Part shown: piece by piece, positions 54,655 to 62,492 of the stretch
Layout: each line of letters begins with the position of its first letter
Numbering within the stretch: position 1 is the stretch's first letter
Source: Chitinophaga sancti
Lineage (GTDB): Bacteria > Bacteroidota > Bacteroidia > Chitinophagales > Chitinophagaceae
Reading direction: 5' to 3'
Assembly: GCF_034424315.1 (NCBI RefSeq)
Contig: NZ_CP139972.1
Span: 3,844,001-3,908,000, forward strand
Length of the DNA stretch: 64,000 nucleotides
Translations under genes and position numbers: made by a program
The notes under the pieces: generated by a model
Database searches by the model: none
Told to the model about the DNA's origin: nothing
Seen by the model: the letters and a program-made list of their open reading frames with translations, nothing else

Positions 54655-55974
54655 TTACTCTGCTTCTACTTTTCCTTCTACAAACTGTCTCATCCACTGA
54701 GTAGTTACACTCTTTGGTCTTTCCAGAGAGAAGCCAAGTGCACGATCCCAGCAAAGCGAGGCTAAAACTCCCAATGCGCGGCTTACACCAAACAATACTG
54801 TATAGAACTCGTACTCTACCAAACCATAATGTACTAACAGTGCACCGGAATGTGCATCTACGTTAGGCCATGGATTCTTTACCTTACCCAGGTTTTCCAG
54901 GATTGGTGGTACAGTTTCATAAATATTCCAAACGGTATTTACCAGTTCATCATCTGGCAGGTGTGTTCTTGCAAACTCCATTTGCGCAGTGAAGCGAGGA
55001 TCAGTTTTACGCAGTACTGCGTGACCATAACCCGGTACTACTTTACCTTCTGAGAGGGTCTTGCGTACATACTCTTCAATCTGTTGTTTACTAGGTACTT
55101 TTGTATCCAGTTCCTCACGCATATTCATGATCCACTTGATCACTTCCTGGTTAGCCAGACCATGCAGGGGACCAGCCAGACCATTCATACCAGCAGCAAA
55201 AGATAAAAACGCATCGCTCAGCGCAGAACCTACCAGGTGAGTGGTATGTGCACTTACGTTACCACCTTCGTGGTCAGCGTGAATGACCATGTACAAACGC
55301 ATCAGCTCCTTGAAGCCTTCATCTTCATAACCCAGCATGTGAGCGAAGTTGCCCGCCCAGTCCAGCAGACCATTTGGATGAATATGTACGTTATTTTTGT
55401 ATTTACGACGGTATATATAAGCAGCGATACGTGGCAGACGAGCAATGAGGTCCATTGAATCGTCATACATATAGCTCCAGTAATCTTTTTTATTGATACC
55501 CTCTGCATAAGCTTTCGCAAATGAAGATTCAGTTTGCAATGCCATCACCCCCACAGTGAACATGGTCATTGGGTGAGCGCTTACCGGCAGTGCATCGATC
55601 GCAGCAAATACATGGTTTGGCACATGCGAACGGCGTGCAAACTGGCTGGATAAATGTTGTACATCTGGTTCGGATGGCAACTCTCCTATTAACATCAAAT
55701 AAAACAGTCCCTCCGGCAATGGTTCCGCTCCACCTTTCACTTTAGGCAAATTATCACGCAGTTCCGGAATGCTGTAACCCCGGAAACGGATACCTTCATT
55801 CGCATCCAGCAACGATGTTTCTGTAACTATACCAGTGATGCCGCGCATACCCTGGTATACCTGTGCAAGTGTTACATCCTCAATCTTTCTGGTTCCGTGG
55901 TTTTTAACAAGGTCTTTAATTTCAACGTTCAGCTCATCGGCCTTGACCTTAAATTTTTCTTTTATATGACCCAT
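54655..55974 (-). CDS. gltA: Citrate synthase, eukaryotic (mitochondrial) type
   Basis: 439 residues. Catalytic residues: His in HADHEGGNVSAHTTHL, His in VPGYGHAVLRKTDPR, Asp in WPNVDAHSGALL. Stretches such as GSALSDAFLSFAAGMNGL, AGPLHGLANQEV, TVLFGVSRALGVLA and RALGFSLERPKS agree closely with the mitochondrial enzyme rather than the hexameric E. coli type; this class is known from some Bacteroidota. It condenses acetyl-CoA with oxaloacetate at the entry to the citric acid cycle. Monocistronic, with a TACTTTTG promoter about 45 bases upstream and a terminator downstream. Confidence 0.95.
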   Translation of the reverse strand: MGHIKEKFKVKADELNVEIKDLVKNHGTRKIEDVTLAQVYQGMRGITGIVTETSLLDANEGIRFRGYSIPELRDNLPKVKGGAEPLPEGLFYLMLIGELPSEPDVQHLSSQFARRSHVPNHVFAAIDALPVSAHPMTMFTVGVMALQTESSFAKAYAEGINKKDYWSYMYDDSMDLIARLPRIAAYIYRRKYKNNVHIHPNGLLDWAGNFAHMLGYEDEGFKELMRLYMVIHADHEGGNVSAHTTHLVGSALSDAFLSFAAGMNGLAGPLHGLANQEVIKWIMNMREELDTKVPSKQQIEEYVRKTLSEGKVVPGYGHAVLRKTDPRFTAQMEFARTHLPDDELVNTVWNIYETVPPILENLGKVKNPWPNVDAHSGALLVHYGLVEYEFYTVLFGVSRALGVLASLCWDRALGFSLERPKSVTTQWMRQFVEGKVEAE

Positions 55975-56019
55975 TTTAAACTGTTAATTGGTAATGATAA
56001 CAAAAAGACGATCAATTGT

Positions 56020-56027
56020 CAAAAGTA
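56020..56027 (-). promoter_or_regulatory. Promoter -7 element for gltA
   Basis: TACTTTTG on the minus strand, 45 bases before the gltA ATG. Confidence 0.6.
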
Positions 56028-56062
56028 ATGATTTGTTAATGAACTTAACATTAATATGATCA

Positions 56063-56075
56063 GCCCTGTCAGGGC
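56063..56075. other. 13-base palindrome upstream of the gltA promoter
   Basis: GCCCTGTCAGGGC, perfect around one central base, about 36 bases upstream of the -7 element and roughly 95 bases after the lptF/G stop. It may be an operator or part of the lptF/G terminator; there is no T run. Confidence 0.4.
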
Positions 56076-56170
56076 GATAATTTATGCGCTAAAATGTAAT
56101 CTACTGGCTATCAAAATACTAATAAGTATAGAATCCTAAATTCACTAAATATTAAAGAAATGTGAATTTT

Positions 56171-57253
56171 TTACTTGGGGGCTCTCATATACAGGTAGAA
56201 TCCGAGGCCTCCAAATACGAAATTGGGGATCCATACTGCCAGCAGGGGGTTCAGGTTCGCCTTGATGGAAAATACGGTGGAGAACTGCAACATGATGATG
56301 TAAGTCGCACTGATGACGATACCTACTGCCAGGTGCAATCCACTACCACCACGAACCTTTTTGGATGCAATAATCCCGCCGATCAGGGAGAGGATTACTA
56401 CTGCTGCGGATGATGCGGTACGACGATACTTTTCCACATAAAAAACGTTCAATCCTTCAGCGCCCCGCAGGTTTTCCCTGTCAATGTACCGGGTCAGTTC
56501 CGGGGTGGTCATCGCTTCCTGCATGTTCCTTTCCTCATGCATTTCGGCGGGGTTCAGGGCCAGTTTCAACGTGGTATCCCTGGTTTTGAACCAGGTTTCA
56601 TGCAGGCCGTTAATTTTACGAATCGTTACAAGGTTGAGTTTCCACTCTTTTTTTACAGAATCCCATTCAATTCGTTCTGATCTGAGTTTCATACGCATAT
56701 CCTGCCCATGAATGTCTTCCAGTTCGAAATTGCCTCCACTTTTGTAGTTAGGGTCATAAGATCCGAAAGTTACATAAGTGAAGCTATCAATACGCATACT
56801 TTTATCGTACATGCTTTCTGAAGCCTCTTTTTTGTTCACGTACGTGTTTTCAAACTTTGTACGGATCTTATTCGCAATAGGCACGGTCCAGAAGTTACCC
56901 AGCCAGAGAATGCCTCCGAACAGGATAGCACCCATCCAATAAGGGCGGAGAAAACGCCTGAAACTCACACCTGCACTCAGAATGGCTACGATCTCTGTAC
57001 GATACGCCATCTTTGACGTGAAGAAAATTACGGAAATAAATATAAAAAGTGGAAATAAGAGTGCGGCAATGTGCGGAATAAACCCAAAATAGTAGTCTAC
57101 AATGATCCTGTAAACAGATAAGTTACTGTTCATGAAGTCGTCCACCTTTTCCGTAATATCTATCACGACAGATATTACGAGCAGGATAGTGAGGGAATAA
57201 ATGAAGGTACCTATGAACTTACGTAGTATATACCAATCTATTTTAGTAATCAT
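56171..57253 (-). CDS. LptF/LptG family permease
   Basis: 360 residues. Six predicted membrane segments in the LptF/G layout: three N-terminal (IDWYILRKFIGTFIYSL, ALLFPLFIFISVIFFTS, RPYWMGAILFGGILWLG), a central soluble beta domain (about 120-260: RIDSFTYVTFGSYDPN, EWKLNLVTIRKI) and three C-terminal (SAAVVILSLIGGII, HLAVGIVISATYIIML, LAVWIPNFVFGGLGFYLY). This permease works with LptB to extract LPS from the inner membrane. Which of LptF or LptG it is cannot be decided. It starts 21 bases after tgt on the same strand. Confidence 0.9.
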   Translation of the reverse strand: MITKIDWYILRKFIGTFIYSLTILLVISVVIDITEKVDDFMNSNLSVYRIIVDYYFGFIPHIAALLFPLFIFISVIFFTSKMAYRTEIVAILSAGVSFRRFLRPYWMGAILFGGILWLGNFWTVPIANKIRTKFENTYVNKKEASESMYDKSMRIDSFTYVTFGSYDPNYKSGGNFELEDIHGQDMRMKLRSERIEWDSVKKEWKLNLVTIRKINGLHETWFKTRDTTLKLALNPAEMHEERNMQEAMTTPELTRYIDRENLRGAEGLNVFYVEKYRRTASSAAVVILSLIGGIIASKKVRGGSGLHLAVGIVISATYIIMLQFSTVFSIKANLNPLLAVWIPNFVFGGLGFYLYMRAPK

Positions 57254-57274
57254 ATGGCGGCAAAATAATAAATT

Positions 57275-58405
57275 CTAAAGTCTTTGTTTCAGCTGCGGCA
57301 CCATCCTGGTCTTCCACTGGGCATAATTTCCTGTTAAAATTTGTTTCCGGGCTTCTTTCACCAGTTCCAGGTAGAAGGCCAGGTTATGAATGCTGGCCAG
57401 GGTCATACCCAGGATCTCTCCGGCTACGAACAGGTGGCGGAGATAGGCTTTGCTATATTGGCTGGAAGCGAAGCAGGGGCTATTTTCGTCGATTGGCGAA
57501 AAGTCGTCTGCCCACTTTTTATTCTTGATATTGATGACACCGTTCCAGGTGAAGAGCATGCCATTACGACCATTGCGGGTAGGCATGACACAATCGAACA
57601 TATCGACCCCTAATGCGATGTTTTCCAGGATGTTCCATGGAGTACCCACCCCCATGAGGTAGCGGGGTTTCTCTTTTGGCAGGATGTCGCATACCAGGCC
57701 ACACATTTCGTACATGTCTGCTTCGGGTTCGCCTACACTGAGCCCCCCAATCGCGTTGCCGGCACAATCACGGGCAGCGATTTCGGTCGCTGAAATGGTA
57801 CGGAGGTCTTTGTAAGTACTCCCCTGCACAATAGGGAACAGCGTTTGCTCATGTCCATAAACAGGCTGTGTTTCCTTCAGGCGGGCAATGCAGCGATCCA
57901 GCCAGCGATGGGTCAGTTCCATGGACTTTTTCGCATAGCGGTATTCGGATGGATAAGGAGGGCATTCATCGAAGGCCATGATGATATCGGCACCGATTGT
58001 ACGCTGGATGTCCATTACATTTTCAGGGGTGAAAAGGTGACGGGATCCATCGATATGACTTTGAAAAAGGCAACCTTCTTCTTTTATCTTTCTGTTGGCG
58101 GCAAGGGAAAATACCTGGTAACCACCACTATCTGTGAGGATTGGACGATCCCAGCCGTTGAATTTGTGGAGGCCACCGGCTCTTGAGAGGATGTCCATAC
58201 CTGGACGCAGGTAGAGGTGATAGGTGTTGCCAAGGATGATTTGTGCCTGGACATCATTTTTAATCTGCTCCTGGGTCAGGGCCTTAACACTGCCTACGGT
58301 GCCTACGGGCATAAAAATAGGCGTTTCAATTACCCCGTGACCGGTGGTAATAACGCCGGCACGGGCTTTACTTTCACTATCAGTTGTTGTCAGTTCAAAT
58401 ATCAT
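57275..58405 (-). CDS. tgt: tRNA-guanine(34) transglycosylase, with zinc ligands mostly replaced
   Basis: 376 residues from the ATG at 58405 (frame open to 58426). MIFELTTTDSESKARAG, FMPVGTVGSVKALT, TDSGGYQVFSLA (catalytic base Asp), GGLSVGEPEADM and FDCVMPTRNGRNGMLF (nucleophile Asp) are complete. The usual zinc motif Cys-x-Cys-x2-Cys appears as SPCFASS, so only one of three Cys remains; the His of the fourth ligand (ASIHNLAFYL) is kept. TGT swaps guanine at the wobble position for preQ1 in queuosine synthesis. The change suggests zinc-independent folding, which may be common in this phylum. Operon with the Lpt permease. Confidence 0.94.
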   Translation of the reverse strand: MIFELTTTDSESKARAGVITTGHGVIETPIFMPVGTVGSVKALTQEQIKNDVQAQIILGNTYHLYLRPGMDILSRAGGLHKFNGWDRPILTDSGGYQVFSLAANRKIKEEGCLFQSHIDGSRHLFTPENVMDIQRTIGADIIMAFDECPPYPSEYRYAKKSMELTHRWLDRCIARLKETQPVYGHEQTLFPIVQGSTYKDLRTISATEIAARDCAGNAIGGLSVGEPEADMYEMCGLVCDILPKEKPRYLMGVGTPWNILENIALGVDMFDCVMPTRNGRNGMLFTWNGVINIKNKKWADDFSPIDENSPCFASSQYSKAYLRHLFVAGEILGMTLASIHNLAFYLELVKEARKQILTGNYAQWKTRMVPQLKQRL

Positions 58406-58423
58406 CTGGCAATTTTCAGGGGG

Positions 58424-58431
58424 CAAAAATA
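58424..58431 (-). promoter_or_regulatory. Promoter -7 element for tgt
   Basis: TATTTTTG on the minus strand, 18 bases upstream of the ATG at 58405, which supports that start over the one at 58426. Confidence 0.65.
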
Positions 58432-58542
58432 AGCTAACTTCCTTTCATTAGCGTTTTTTAGGGGAGAAAGCGTAGAAACCCTGTTCCCCACTCCCTGAAA
58501 AATCTTTTTTTCCACAGCACTATACAGATAATCGAAATCATA

Positions 58543-58550
58543 TATATTTG
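58543..58550 (+). promoter_or_regulatory. Promoter -7 element for the GT2 gene
   Basis: TATATTTG, exact TAnnTTTG, seven bases before the ATG at 58558; the transcript would be nearly leaderless. Confidence 0.65.
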
Positions 58551-58557
58551 CTACGCT

Positions 58558-59691
58558 ATGTTGTATAACTTAGGCTTAATAGCCTTCTACAGTTTTGCTA
58601 CCGTTGCAGGGATACAGATCCTCTATTACCTGATCGTCTTTTCCAGGGTAGCTTTTTATCGCCGTACCTTCGACGTTGATGCAGAGCCGGAATCTCAGTT
58701 CTCTGTTATAATATGTGCCAAGGATGAAGAGCTGAACCTTCAGAAAAACCTGCCTTCCGTACTATTACAGCGATTTCATGATAAAAAAAATCCATCTTAT
58801 GAAGTCATTGTTGTGAATGACAATTCAGAAGATGATACAAAATATTACCTCCGTTCTATCGAAGCTGGTTATCCACATTATCGTCATATTGAGATTAAAC
58901 AACCTGCCAAGTTTATTCCTGGTAAGAAGTTTCCGCTTTCTATGGGGATCAGGTCCGCAAAGTTTGAGAATATTTTGCTGACGGATGCGGATTGTAAACC
59001 GGGTAGTACTTACTGGTTAGCGCTGATGAGCCAGGGATTTACAGATGGGAAGGAGATTGTGCTGGGGTATAGTCCTTATGTGAAGAAGCCAGGATTGTTG
59101 AATAAAGTGATCCGGTATGAGACTTATTTTAGTGCCCTGCAGTACCTGGGTTTTGCGCTGAGTGGGGTTACTTATATGGGTGTGGGCAGGAACCTGGCGT
59201 ATAAGCGGGAGTTGTTTAGCAGGCAGAAAGGGTTTACCGCGCACCATCATATTGCTTCCGGGGATGATGATTTGTTTGTGAATGCGGCGGCGAACAGGCA
59301 TAATGTGGGGGTGGTGATTAATAAACAGGCGTTTACGTATTCCGAGCCGAAGACTTCGTGGAAAAAATGGTTTCATCAGAAGACGAGGCATATGAGTACG
59401 GGGAAGCATTACAGGTTTAGTCATAAGTTTTTGCTGGGGCTGTTTAGTTTGACGCATTTCCTGTTTTATCCGCTGTTTATAGCGAGTATTTTTTATCAGC
59501 CGATGATGGTGTATGTGTTATCGATATTTGGGGGGAAGATGTTGTTGCAGAGTGTGATTACCTTTATGGCGATGAAGAAGCTGGATGAGGGGGATTTGTT
59601 TAAGTTTAGCTGGTTTATGGATGCGTTTATGTGTTTATATTATGTGATATTGACACCTGCATTGCTGTTTAAGTCGAAGAACAGGTGGTAA
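58558..59691 (+). CDS. Membrane glycosyltransferase, GT2 family
   Basis: 377 residues. An N-terminal membrane segment (LIAFYSFATVAGIQILYYLI), then a GT-A domain with QFSVIICAKDEELNLQKNL, EVIVVNDNSEDDT, the DxD-like metal motif in LLTDADCKPGS, and ASGDDDLFVNAAA (acceptor/base region), ending with KKWFHQKTRHMSTG (Q-x-x-R-like). Two or three C-terminal membrane helices (FLLGLFSLTHFLFYPLFIASI, FMDAFMCLYYVILTPALL) follow. It likely transfers sugars to a lipid-linked or growing surface glycan. The last 500 bases are visibly richer in G-runs and TTT than the first half, a composition shift without change of frame. Confidence 0.88.
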   Translation: MLYNLGLIAFYSFATVAGIQILYYLIVFSRVAFYRRTFDVDAEPESQFSVIICAKDEELNLQKNLPSVLLQRFHDKKNPSYEVIVVNDNSEDDTKYYLRSIEAGYPHYRHIEIKQPAKFIPGKKFPLSMGIRSAKFENILLTDADCKPGSTYWLALMSQGFTDGKEIVLGYSPYVKKPGLLNKVIRYETYFSALQYLGFALSGVTYMGVGRNLAYKRELFSRQKGFTAHHHIASGDDDLFVNAAANRHNVGVVINKQAFTYSEPKTSWKKWFHQKTRHMSTGKHYRFSHKFLLGLFSLTHFLFYPLFIASIFYQPMMVYVLSIFGGKMLLQSVITFMAMKKLDEGDLFKFSWFMDAFMCLYYVILTPALLFKSKNRW

Positions 59692-59714
59692 TAGCAAAGG
59701 CCGGATATTTTTAG

Positions 59715-59722
59715 TAATTTTG
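59715..59722 (+). promoter_or_regulatory. Promoter -7 element for the kinase-like orphan
   Basis: TAATTTTG, exact TAnnTTTG, five bases before the ATG at 59728, predicting a leaderless or almost leaderless transcript. Confidence 0.65.
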
Positions 59723-59727
59723 CATAA

Positions 59728-60375
59728 ATGTTTAGTAATGATACCCGTACAAAACTTGAACATATCGTTAGAGGAGCTATCCTTGAAGGGGAAAACGATC
59801 ATTGCACAGCAGTCCGAAATTACTTATGCGCAGGCTTTAGCACAAGTAAAACAGTTAAAAGAGATTTCGAACGTAACGCAATCATCAAAAAAGAGCAGGC
59901 CGAACATCTAAATCAATATGCTGCCAGCAATAATCTATGGGTGAGCGGTCTGCTGGATAAAGACCTTTACCTGACCAGAGGTGGAGAAGCAGAAGTTTAT
60001 TTTGGCAAAGACAGTTTAAATGTCTTAAAAGTGAATGACGCTATTTATTATGCTACCTGGCTCGAATTTTTTAATAGTGTTTCCATCCACAACCTCCTGT
60101 TCCCCAATACAGCTTACATTTTCCTTGGATTTACCGAATCTGATGGCATTTTAAAAGCCGTTATGCAACAACCGTTTATCATAGCTGATGATCAGGTTGA
60201 TTTAAATGACGTAAAGCAACTGCTTGCGTTTAACGGTTTTGAAAACATTAAGCGAAACGATTATAAGAATAGCGCACTCGGCATTCTTTTAGAGGATATC
60301 CACGATGAAAACGTTATCTCCAACAAAGGTGTTTTATTTTTTATAGACACCGTTTTTTATACAATTTCAGAATAG
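59728..60375 (+). CDS. Small kinase-like protein, possibly related to polyvalent-protein kinases
   Basis: 215 residues. After a helical N-terminal part (about 1-75) the sequence shows a pattern like a minimal protein kinase: a Gly/Glu loop in TRGGEAEVYFGKDS, a Lys in NVLKVNDAIYYAT, a hinge-like KAVMQQPFIIAD, a catalytic-like LLEDIHDENVISNKG (Asp-x-His-x2-Asn) and FFIDTVFY in place of DFG. This order recalls the kinase domain found in polyvalent proteins of phages and plasmids. The resemblance is from memory and moderate. It has its own near-leaderless promoter, is AT-rich compared with rsmG, and has no partner gene. It could have come by transfer. Confidence 0.6.
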   Translation: MFSNDTRTKLEHIVRGAILEGENDHCTAVRNYLCAGFSTSKTVKRDFERNAIIKKEQAEHLNQYAASNNLWVSGLLDKDLYLTRGGEAEVYFGKDSLNVLKVNDAIYYATWLEFFNSVSIHNLLFPNTAYIFLGFTESDGILKAVMQQPFIIADDQVDLNDVKQLLAFNGFENIKRNDYKNSALGILLEDIHDENVISNKGVLFFIDTVFYTISE

Positions 60376-60380
60376 CATCC

Positions 60381-60388
60381 TACCTTTG
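60381..60388 (+). promoter_or_regulatory. Promoter -7 element for rsmG
   Basis: TACCTTTG, exact TAnnTTTG, nine bases before the ATG at 60398. This also argues against the TTG start at 60386, which lies inside it. Confidence 0.7.
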
Positions 60389-60397
60389 CACCCACAT

Positions 60398-61021
60398 ATG
60401 GACATCATTCAAAAATACTTTGGGGACTTCACCCCCACCCAGGTCGACCAATTCTCCGCACTGTTCGAACTCTATAAAGAATGGAACGAGAAAATCAACG
60501 TCATTTCCCGTAAAGACATCGATGCCTTATATGAAAAGCACGTCCTCCACTCCCTGGCCGTTGCTGCCGTAGCTGAGTTCCCGGATGGTTACGAAGTAAT
60601 CGACCTCGGTACCGGTGGCGGATTCCCCGGTATTCCGCTGGCCATCTTTTTCCCGGAAGTGAAGTTCCACCTGGTAGATGCGATCGGTAAAAAGATCAAA
60701 GTAGTACAGGGTGTAGCCGAAGCACTTGAATTAAAGAATGTCAGCACCGCTCACTCCAGGGCCGAAGATATTAAAGATAGAAAGTTTGATGTGATCGTAT
60801 CCCGTGCCGTAGCCCCCCTCAAAGACCTCTGGCGCTGGGGAAAACCATTACTGAAAAAAGCCCCCGCTCACCTGCAGCAACCCGGCCTCATCTGCCTGAA
60901 AGGCGGAGACCTGGCACTGGAGGTACAGGAAAGCGGCCTCAGACCTCGCCTGACCCCTGTTTACCAGTTATTCCCTGAGGAGTTTTTCAGGGAGAAATAT
61001 GTAGTCGTGGTAAATAAGTAA
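60398..61021 (+). CDS. rsmG: 16S rRNA (guanine(527)-N7)-methyltransferase
   Basis: 207 residues from the ATG at 60398. The frame can start at a TTG at 60386, but that codon overlaps the promoter. MDIIQKYFGDFTPTQVDQF, LYKEWNEKINVISRKDID and HVLHSLAVAAV are the family N-terminus; motif I is VIDLGTGGGFPGIPLAIFFP and KIKVVQGVAEALELKNV, VIVSRAVAPL follow. RsmG makes m7G527 in 16S rRNA; its loss in other bacteria gives low-level streptomycin resistance. It is not next to the usual mnmG/gidA gene. Confidence 0.95.
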   Translation: MDIIQKYFGDFTPTQVDQFSALFELYKEWNEKINVISRKDIDALYEKHVLHSLAVAAVAEFPDGYEVIDLGTGGGFPGIPLAIFFPEVKFHLVDAIGKKIKVVQGVAEALELKNVSTAHSRAEDIKDRKFDVIVSRAVAPLKDLWRWGKPLLKKAPAHLQQPGLICLKGGDLALEVQESGLRPRLTPVYQLFPEEFFREKYVVVVNK

Positions 61022-61129
61022 AATAATTCCTCTCTTAAATTATTGATTTTCATTATTTATAGGTTAAATTCAAAAAAACTTTCCTGAACTTTAAAATATC
61101 CTGCATTTTCCTTCGTCTCCAATACTAAG

Positions 61130-61714
61130 ATGAAAGATTTGCTCCTAACAAAAACGCCTCTAGCTATGGCTGCTGAACAAAATGAGCGCATACAGGAAAC
61201 GGTGCGTAAGGAGCGGCAACGTCTACTCCATTTCATCCGTAAAAGGGTGAATAATGTGGCGGATGCAGAAGATATTTTACAGGACGTTTTGTATCAGTTT
61301 ACGGAATATTCCCGGCTGGGTAGTCAGATCGATTCTATTACCGCCTGGTTATTCACTGTAACCCGCAATAAAATTACCGACTGGTTCCGCAAGAAACGGG
61401 AGACTACCTTCAGCGATCATACACAGGAAATAGATGGAGAAGAGACTTTGTTCCTATCCGAACTGATAGCCGATCAGGACGCAAAAAGCGACGCACCACT
61501 TACACGCAAAGTTTTAGCAGAAGCCATTATGGAAGCCATAGACGAGCTGCCGGAAGAACAGCGCTATGCATTTATTCAACATGAACTGGAAGGGAAATCC
61601 TTCAAGGAACTGTCTGCAGAAACCGGCATCCCTGTGAATACCCTATTGTCGAGAAAACGCTACGCTGTACTGCATCTTCGCGAACGGCTGGCACAATTGT
61701 ATGAAGAATTGTAA
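61130..61714 (+). CDS. ECF-type RNA polymerase sigma factor
   Basis: 194 residues. Region 2: RKERQRLLHFIRKRVNNVADAEDILQDVLYQFTEY and SITAWLFTVTRNKITDWFRKKRE (the -10 recognition helix). Region 4: AIMEAIDELPEEQRYAFIQHELEGKSFKELSAETGIPVNTLLSRKRYAVLHLRERL, a helix-turn-helix. The linker is acidic. No FecR-like anti-sigma gene is near; instead a small two-helix membrane protein starts 10 bases after the stop, and an HMA-fold-like protein follows. An alternative Met lies at residue 13. The targets are unknown. Confidence 0.92.
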   Translation: MKDLLLTKTPLAMAAEQNERIQETVRKERQRLLHFIRKRVNNVADAEDILQDVLYQFTEYSRLGSQIDSITAWLFTVTRNKITDWFRKKRETTFSDHTQEIDGEETLFLSELIADQDAKSDAPLTRKVLAEAIMEAIDELPEEQRYAFIQHELEGKSFKELSAETGIPVNTLLSRKRYAVLHLRERLAQLYEEL

Positions 61715-61724
61715 AACACATTAT

Positions 61725-62144
61725 ATGTTTAAGAGAGGAAGAAAGCCAAAGGCTTTACATATTTTAAAATTCATTGTCATGGGTGCGGTTTTTATTACCG
61801 CCCTGGGCTTCGGTATTCGTGAGCTGTGGAATTGCCTGGTACCTGAATTATTTCATGGCCCCGTGATCACTTTCTGGCAGGGTTTAGGCCTTTGCCTGTT
61901 GGGTAAGATGCTGTTTGGATGGCATGGTGGACCTGGCCGGGGTTTCGGAAGAAACAGGAGGGCCTGGGATGAAAAGCTGAAAGAACGCTATGCGAATATG
62001 TCACCGGAAGAAAGAGAGAAAATGAAAGAAGGATTGAAGAACTGGTGCCGTCCAAATAACCGCTTTAGCCGTTGGTATGATGATATCGATGCACATCAGC
62101 CTAAAGCAGAAGAAACAAAACCGGATTCAGGAACCAATATATAA
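61725..62144 (+). CDS. Small two-helix membrane protein in the sigma factor operon
   Basis: 139 residues from the ATG at 61725, 10 bases after the sigma stop (an earlier in-frame ATG at 61701 lies inside the sigma gene). Basic N-terminus (MFKRGRKPKALH), two predicted membrane segments (ILKFIVMGAVFITALGFGI, VITFWQGLGLCLLGKMLFG), a Gly/Arg/His stretch (GWHGGPGRGFGRNRR), then a charged helical tail with RYANMSPEEREKMKEGLKNW. The tail motif is CpxP/ZraP-like in flavour but not a clear match. By position it could restrain or modulate the sigma factor. Family not recognised. Confidence 0.7.
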   Translation: MFKRGRKPKALHILKFIVMGAVFITALGFGIRELWNCLVPELFHGPVITFWQGLGLCLLGKMLFGWHGGPGRGFGRNRRAWDEKLKERYANMSPEEREKMKEGLKNWCRPNNRFSRWYDDIDAHQPKAEETKPDSGTNI

Positions 62145-62193
62145 ACCAGCCATGCTCTCCTTTGCCATTCAACCATCAATAACTTTTAATGCT

Positions 62194-62403
62194 ATGATTG
62201 GAATTTTCAAAACTAATATAGCAACACCGGAAGAGAGAACAAATATACTCCATGCGATCCGGAATAATTATGAAGTAGGTCAGTGTCATGTGGACCTGGA
62301 GGATTGTGATAAGGTATTGAGGATTGTGAATATGAGTGTGGAGGAGGATGAAATGATCAGGTTTGTGAAACAACAGGGGTTCAATTGTGAGATTTTAGAT
62401 TAG
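62194..62403 (+). CDS. Small HMA-fold-like protein lacking CxxC
   Basis: 69 residues from the ATG at 62194; the longer frame from 62077 overlaps the previous gene. The sequence MIGIFKTNIATPEERTNIL, QCHVDLEDCDKVLRIVN and EMIRFVKQQGFNCEILD follows the beta-alpha-beta rhythm of heavy-metal-associated domains, but the metal-binding CxxC is missing; two isolated Cys remain. Related small proteins are frequent in Bacteroidota. Third gene in the sigma factor cluster, with a terminator 28 bases after the stop. Function unknown. Confidence 0.7.
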   Translation: MIGIFKTNIATPEERTNILHAIRNNYEVGQCHVDLEDCDKVLRIVNMSVEEDEMIRFVKQQGFNCEILD

Positions 62404-62429
62404 CGATTACGATACGGATGATAATCATT

Positions 62430-62460
62430 AAAAGGGATGTGCGTTAGTACATCCTTTTTG
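62430..62460 (+). terminator. Terminator of the sigma factor cluster
   Basis: GGATGT/ACATCC with an 8-base loop and five T, 28 bases after the HMA-like gene. Confidence 0.7.
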
Positions 62461-62492
62461 CTTAATATTAGGTTGTTAATCTAAAGAAAAAC

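Noticed and set aside
59720..59911. 63-residue frame overlapping the kinase-like gene
   Set aside because: It starts within the promoter -7 element, in a different frame from the longer gene, and shows no motif.
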